Of a stretch of DNA of 64,000 nucleotides, positions 61,197-64,000 are shown piece by piece (within the stretch, counting starts at the first letter, position 1; each line of letters begins with the position of its first letter). The stretch is from assembly GCA_900549755.1 (NCBI GenBank), contig URPQ01000003.1, positions 1 to 64,000 of the forward strand. Direction: 5' to 3'. The position numbers and the translations under genes are program-made. The DNA comes from an uncultured Oscillospiraceae bacterium (GTDB lineage: Bacteria > Bacillota > Clostridia > Oscillospirales > Acutalibacteraceae). The notes under the pieces were generated by a model. It did not search any database and was not told the DNA's origin. It saw only the letters and a program-made list of their open reading frames with translations.

Positions 61197-61959
61197 AACG
61201 ATTTTAATTTGTTTACTTGCGGGTATGGGTGCAGGTCTCGGCACGGGCTTTGCGGGAATGAGCGCCGCGGCGGTAATAACTCCTATGCTTGTAACCTTTT
61301 TGGGGATTGAACCGTATACCGCGGTGGGAATCGCGCTCGCGTCGGACGTGCTGGCAAGCGCCGTTTCCGCCTATACATACGGCAAAAATAAAAATCTTGA
61401 TATTAAAAACGGCGTTGTTATGATGGCAAGCGTGCTGCTTTTCACGGTTGTGGGCAGCTATGTATCAAGCCTTGTGCCCTCTGCCGCAATGGGCAATTTC
61501 TCAGTATTTATGACGCTGCTGCTCGGAATAAAGTTTATAGTAAAGCCGGTTATGACCACAAAAGAGGATATGGCGGCAATACCGCTTAAAACCCGGATTA
61601 TAAAGTCCGCTCTTTGCGGGGCGGCGGTCGGCTTTATTTGCGGCTTTGTGGGTGCGGGCGGCGGAATGATGATGCTCCTGCTGCTTACAAGCGTTATGGG
61701 CTACGAGCTTAAAACCGCCGTGGGAACAAGCGTTTTTATAATGACCTTTACCGCCCTTACAGGCTCTGTTTCGCACTTTGCAATAGGCGGCTTGCCCGAT
61801 ATGCTGCCCTTTGTGCTTTGCGTTGTGTTCACGCTTATATTTGCCCGCATAGCGGCGAAAATAGCAAACAAAGCAAGCCCGCGTTCCCTCAATATCGCCA
61901 CAGGCATTATTCTGGTGGTATTAGGCGTGGCGGTGCTCGGCTTTTCGTTTATTAAATAG
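61183..61959 (+). CDS. TSUP/TauE-family membrane transporter
   Basis: 258 aa with about eight TM helices in two repeats. GAGLGTGFAGMSAAAVITPML and the later GFICGFVGAGGGMMMLLLLTS (each split by loop) are the family's two matching motifs. The family exports or imports sulfite, sulfoacetate or other small anions; the substrate is not determined. It overlaps the upstream gene by 14 bases. Confidence 0.88.
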   Translation: MIIFKTILICLLAGMGAGLGTGFAGMSAAAVITPMLVTFLGIEPYTAVGIALASDVLASAVSAYTYGKNKNLDIKNGVVMMASVLLFTVVGSYVSSLVPSAAMGNFSVFMTLLLGIKFIVKPVMTTKEDMAAIPLKTRIIKSALCGAAVGFICGFVGAGGGMMMLLLLTSVMGYELKTAVGTSVFIMTFTALTGSVSHFAIGGLPDMLPFVLCVVFTLIFARIAAKIANKASPRSLNIATGIILVVLGVAVLGFSFIK

Positions 61960-61970
61960 GGTGATAATAT

Positions 61971-62645
61971 ATGTATCGGCTGCTTATAGTTGAAGACGAC
62001 CGCGGAATTGCCGAGGGCGTGCGCGAACAGGCGGAAGCGTGGGATATAACCGCGCACATAGTAACGGATTTTCATGGCGTTATGGCAGAGTTTTCGCGAT
62101 TTGACCCGCATATAGTGCTTTTGGATATTTCTCTGCCCTTTTTCAACGGCTACCACTGGTGCGGTGAAATTCGCCGCGTTTCAAACGTGCCCGTTATTTT
62201 TATTTCCTCTGCGGCGGATAATATGAATATGATAATGGCAATGAATATGGGCGCGGATGATTTTATAGCAAAGCCGTTTGACGGCAGCGTGCTTATTGCC
62301 AAAATACAGGCGCTGCTGCGCAGAACCTATGATTTTGCGCCTTCCGTTCCTGTTTTGGAGCATAAGGGCGCTATGCTTAACACGGGCGACGGCAGCTTTT
62401 TATATAAAAACGAAAAAATACCTCTTTCAAAGAACGAATACCGCATTTTACTCACCCTTATGAAAAATAAGGGTAAAGTCGTCAGCCGCGAAAGGCTTAT
62501 GGAACAGCTGTGGGAGACTGACAGCTTTGTGGATGAAAACACGCTCTCGGTAAACGTAAACCGCCTTAGAAAAAGGCTTGAGGCGGCTGGGCTTGAGGGC
62601 TTTATAACCACGAAATTCGGCGTGGGGTATATTATTGAGAATTGA
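61971..62645 (+). CDS. OmpR-family response regulator, BceR-like
   Basis: 224 aa. Receiver domain (about 1-115) with the acidic pair in VEDD, the phosphorylated Asp in LLDISLPF, and KPFDGS with the conserved Lys. The winged helix (about 125-224) ends TKFGVGYIIEN. Forms a pair with the next gene. Position and kinase type suggest control of antibiotic-stress transporters. Confidence 0.93.
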   Translation: MYRLLIVEDDRGIAEGVREQAEAWDITAHIVTDFHGVMAEFSRFDPHIVLLDISLPFFNGYHWCGEIRRVSNVPVIFISSAADNMNMIMAMNMGADDFIAKPFDGSVLIAKIQALLRRTYDFAPSVPVLEHKGAMLNTGDGSFLYKNEKIPLSKNEYRILLTLMKNKGKVVSRERLMEQLWETDSFVDENTLSVNVNRLRKRLEAAGLEGFITTKFGVGYIIEN

Positions 62646-62654
62646 GGAATTGCT

Positions 62655-63641
62655 ATGGGGCTTTTCTTGAAATACTTAAAGCAGCGCAAACGGTACATAG
62701 CCGCGGGCGCTGCTTTTTGCGCTGTTTTTGCGCTTTCGTTTTATTTTTACCGTTTGCCGCCCGGGGCGGTGCTCTACCCCGCGGCACTTTGCGCTTTGCT
62801 GGCGGTAATTTTTGCGATTATTGATTTTTTGCGCGTGCGTAAATTGCACACGTCCTTATCGGGGCTTAAAAACCCTGATGCAATTTTGCTTGAAGACCTG
62901 CCCCTGCCCGACGGCATAACCGAAGAGGACTACCAAAATCTTATAGACATTTTAAAACGGGGCTATACAGGGCTTTCAGCCGAAAACAACAGGCGGCTTG
63001 CCGATACGGTGAGCTATTACACCGTTTGGGTGCACCAAATTAAAACGCCCATAGCCGCAATGAAGCTGGCGCTGCAAAACGAGGACGCGCACGCCGCCCG
63101 CAGGCTTTCAAACGAGCTTTTCAGAATTGAGCAATACGTTGAAATGGTGCTGACTTACCTGCGCCTCAATGCAGACAGCACCGATTATTTAATAAAGGAA
63201 TACGACCTTGATAAAATAATACGCCGCTCTGTAAAAAAATTTGCGGGCGAGTTTATAGAGCGCAAATTAACCCTTAGTTACACCCCCGCCGAGGCGCAGA
63301 TAATAACCGATGAAAAGTGGCTTTCGTTCGTTATAGATCAGGTGCTTTCAAACGCGCTTAAATACACCCCGACGGGCGAAATATCGGTATATTTTGAAAA
63401 CGGCAGAATTGTAATAAAGGATACGGGAATAGGCATAGCGGCAGAAGATCTGCCCCGCATTTTTGAAAACGGCTACACCGGCTGCAACGGCAGGCGCGAC
63501 AGACAGGCAAGCGGACTGGGGCTTTATTTGTGCAGGCAAATCTGCGAAAATTTGGGGCATAAAATAAGCGCCGAGTCGGCGGTGGGCGAGGGTACGACCG
63601 TTTTAATCGACGTTTCAAGAAAAAAGACGGTTATAGAATAA
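62655..63641 (+). CDS. Intramembrane-sensing histidine kinase, BceS-like
   Basis: 328 aa. Two closely spaced TM helices (about 15-32 and 38-56) with almost no external loop, as in BceS/GraS kinases that sense through a partner ABC transporter. The H-box is VHQIKTPIAAM, and the ATPase domain has NALKYTPTG (N), DTGIG (G1) and GLGLYLCR (G2). No BceAB-type ABC transporter is seen on either side. Confidence 0.92.
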   Translation: MGLFLKYLKQRKRYIAAGAAFCAVFALSFYFYRLPPGAVLYPAALCALLAVIFAIIDFLRVRKLHTSLSGLKNPDAILLEDLPLPDGITEEDYQNLIDILKRGYTGLSAENNRRLADTVSYYTVWVHQIKTPIAAMKLALQNEDAHAARRLSNELFRIEQYVEMVLTYLRLNADSTDYLIKEYDLDKIIRRSVKKFAGEFIERKLTLSYTPAEAQIITDEKWLSFVIDQVLSNALKYTPTGEISVYFENGRIVIKDTGIGIAAEDLPRIFENGYTGCNGRRDRQASGLGLYLCRQICENLGHKISAESAVGEGTTVLIDVSRKKTVIE

Positions 63642-63727
63642 TTTGTTTTTTGCAAACTTTTTGGCTCCCTTATAAAATTCACCGCTGATATAATTGCATT
63701 TACAAACAAAAAGGAGTTATATGTCTT

Positions 63728-63961
63728 ATGAAAAAGTACTATGATATTCTAAAAGATTTAAGAGAGGACAGAGACTCAGACCAAAAAACCGTAGCAAAGG
63801 CTATGGGAATAGATACAAGCTATTACGGCAAGTACGAAAGAGGCGTGCATCCGCTGCCCATTGAAAGATTGATTTTTCGTTGCAAGTTTTATAATGTTTC
63901 GGCAGATTACATTTTGGGTCTGCCTGAAAATATGCCTTTCCCGAAAAGGTCTAAATTTTAA
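63728..63961 (+). CDS. Small XRE-family DNA-binding protein
   Basis: 77 aa, almost entirely an XRE (Cro/CI-type) helix-turn-helix: DQKTVAKAMGIDTSYYGKYERG and LIFRCKFYNVSADYILGL. There is no sensor domain, so it acts as a simple regulator. AAGGAG lies about 11 bases before the ATG. The window ends 39 bases later with AT-rich, faintly repetitive sequence. Confidence 0.88.
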   Translation: MKKYYDILKDLREDRDSDQKTVAKAMGIDTSYYGKYERGVHPLPIERLIFRCKFYNVSADYILGLPENMPFPKRSKF

Positions 63962-64000
63962 ATACCCCTCAGCCAATTTAGATATTAGATGTTAGACGTT

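Noticed and set aside
63962..64000. Repeat of TTAGAT-like units at the window end
   Set aside because: Only about 25 bases with imperfect copies are visible before the window ends, too little to call a repeat.

Overview
The window looks like chromosome from an endospore-forming, polysaccharide-degrading Firmicute of the Clostridia, most likely the Oscillospiraceae/Ruminococcaceae. The evidence is two dockerin modules, sporulation genes (pdaA-type deacetylase, yabP, yabQ), HemZ, the GGGtGRT/NifU pair and moderate GC content. Most genes lie on the + strand in tight operons. I see no phage block, transposase or CRISPR array. No gene-free stretch exceeds 300 bases; the longest (4394-4666, 50821-51049, 30183-30398) carry promoters or a riboswitch.

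Region 1 (1-3448): tRNA-Arg with its promoter and terminator, an Mrp/NBP35-type Fe-S carrier ATPase, a frameshifted dockerin protein and a PdaA-like lipoprotein deacetylase.

Region 2 (3530-28362): a glucan-utilisation locus of about 25 kb. A divergent AraC-type regulator faces an apparent 12-gene operon: GH1 glycosidase, a giant GH16 enzyme with an internal membrane hairpin, a lipoprotein solute-binding protein with two permeases, a CBM-like/solute-binding fusion with two more permeases, an NHL-TPR-Yip1 membrane protein, a DUF5696 protein, a cytoplasmic GH18 protein, and a second GH16 enzyme that carries a dockerin. Two ABC importers are encoded without an ATPase. The inferred scheme is that GH16 enzymes cut beta-1,3 or mixed-linkage glucan outside the cell, the two importers take up oligosaccharides, and GH1 hydrolyses them inside. 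The NHL-Yip1/DUF5696 pair is the least understood part and the best candidate for an undescribed system.

Region 3 (28453-36314): the GGGtGRT/NifU-like pair, sortase B, DNA polymerase IV, a two-gene zinc-ribbon/HTH operon, small membrane proteins, a YgjP-type metalloprotease, a Fur-family repressor and an SGNH hydrolase.

Region 4 (36432-50820): housekeeping operons: recJ-relA-dtd-MBL-hemZ-nucleoside kinase, then a conserved sporulation/division cluster (flippase, HU, rqcP, yabP, yabQ, divIC, S1 protein), an RNA methyltransferase and mscL.

Region 5 (50821-64000): an intact FMN riboswitch in front of a ribU gene broken by an in-frame TAG, a cyclophilin, a D,D-carboxypeptidase, a PASTA pseudokinase, a YmfF/YmfH-type M16 peptidase pair, lgt, folD, a TSUP transporter, a BceRS-like two-component system without its transporter, and a small XRE regulator.
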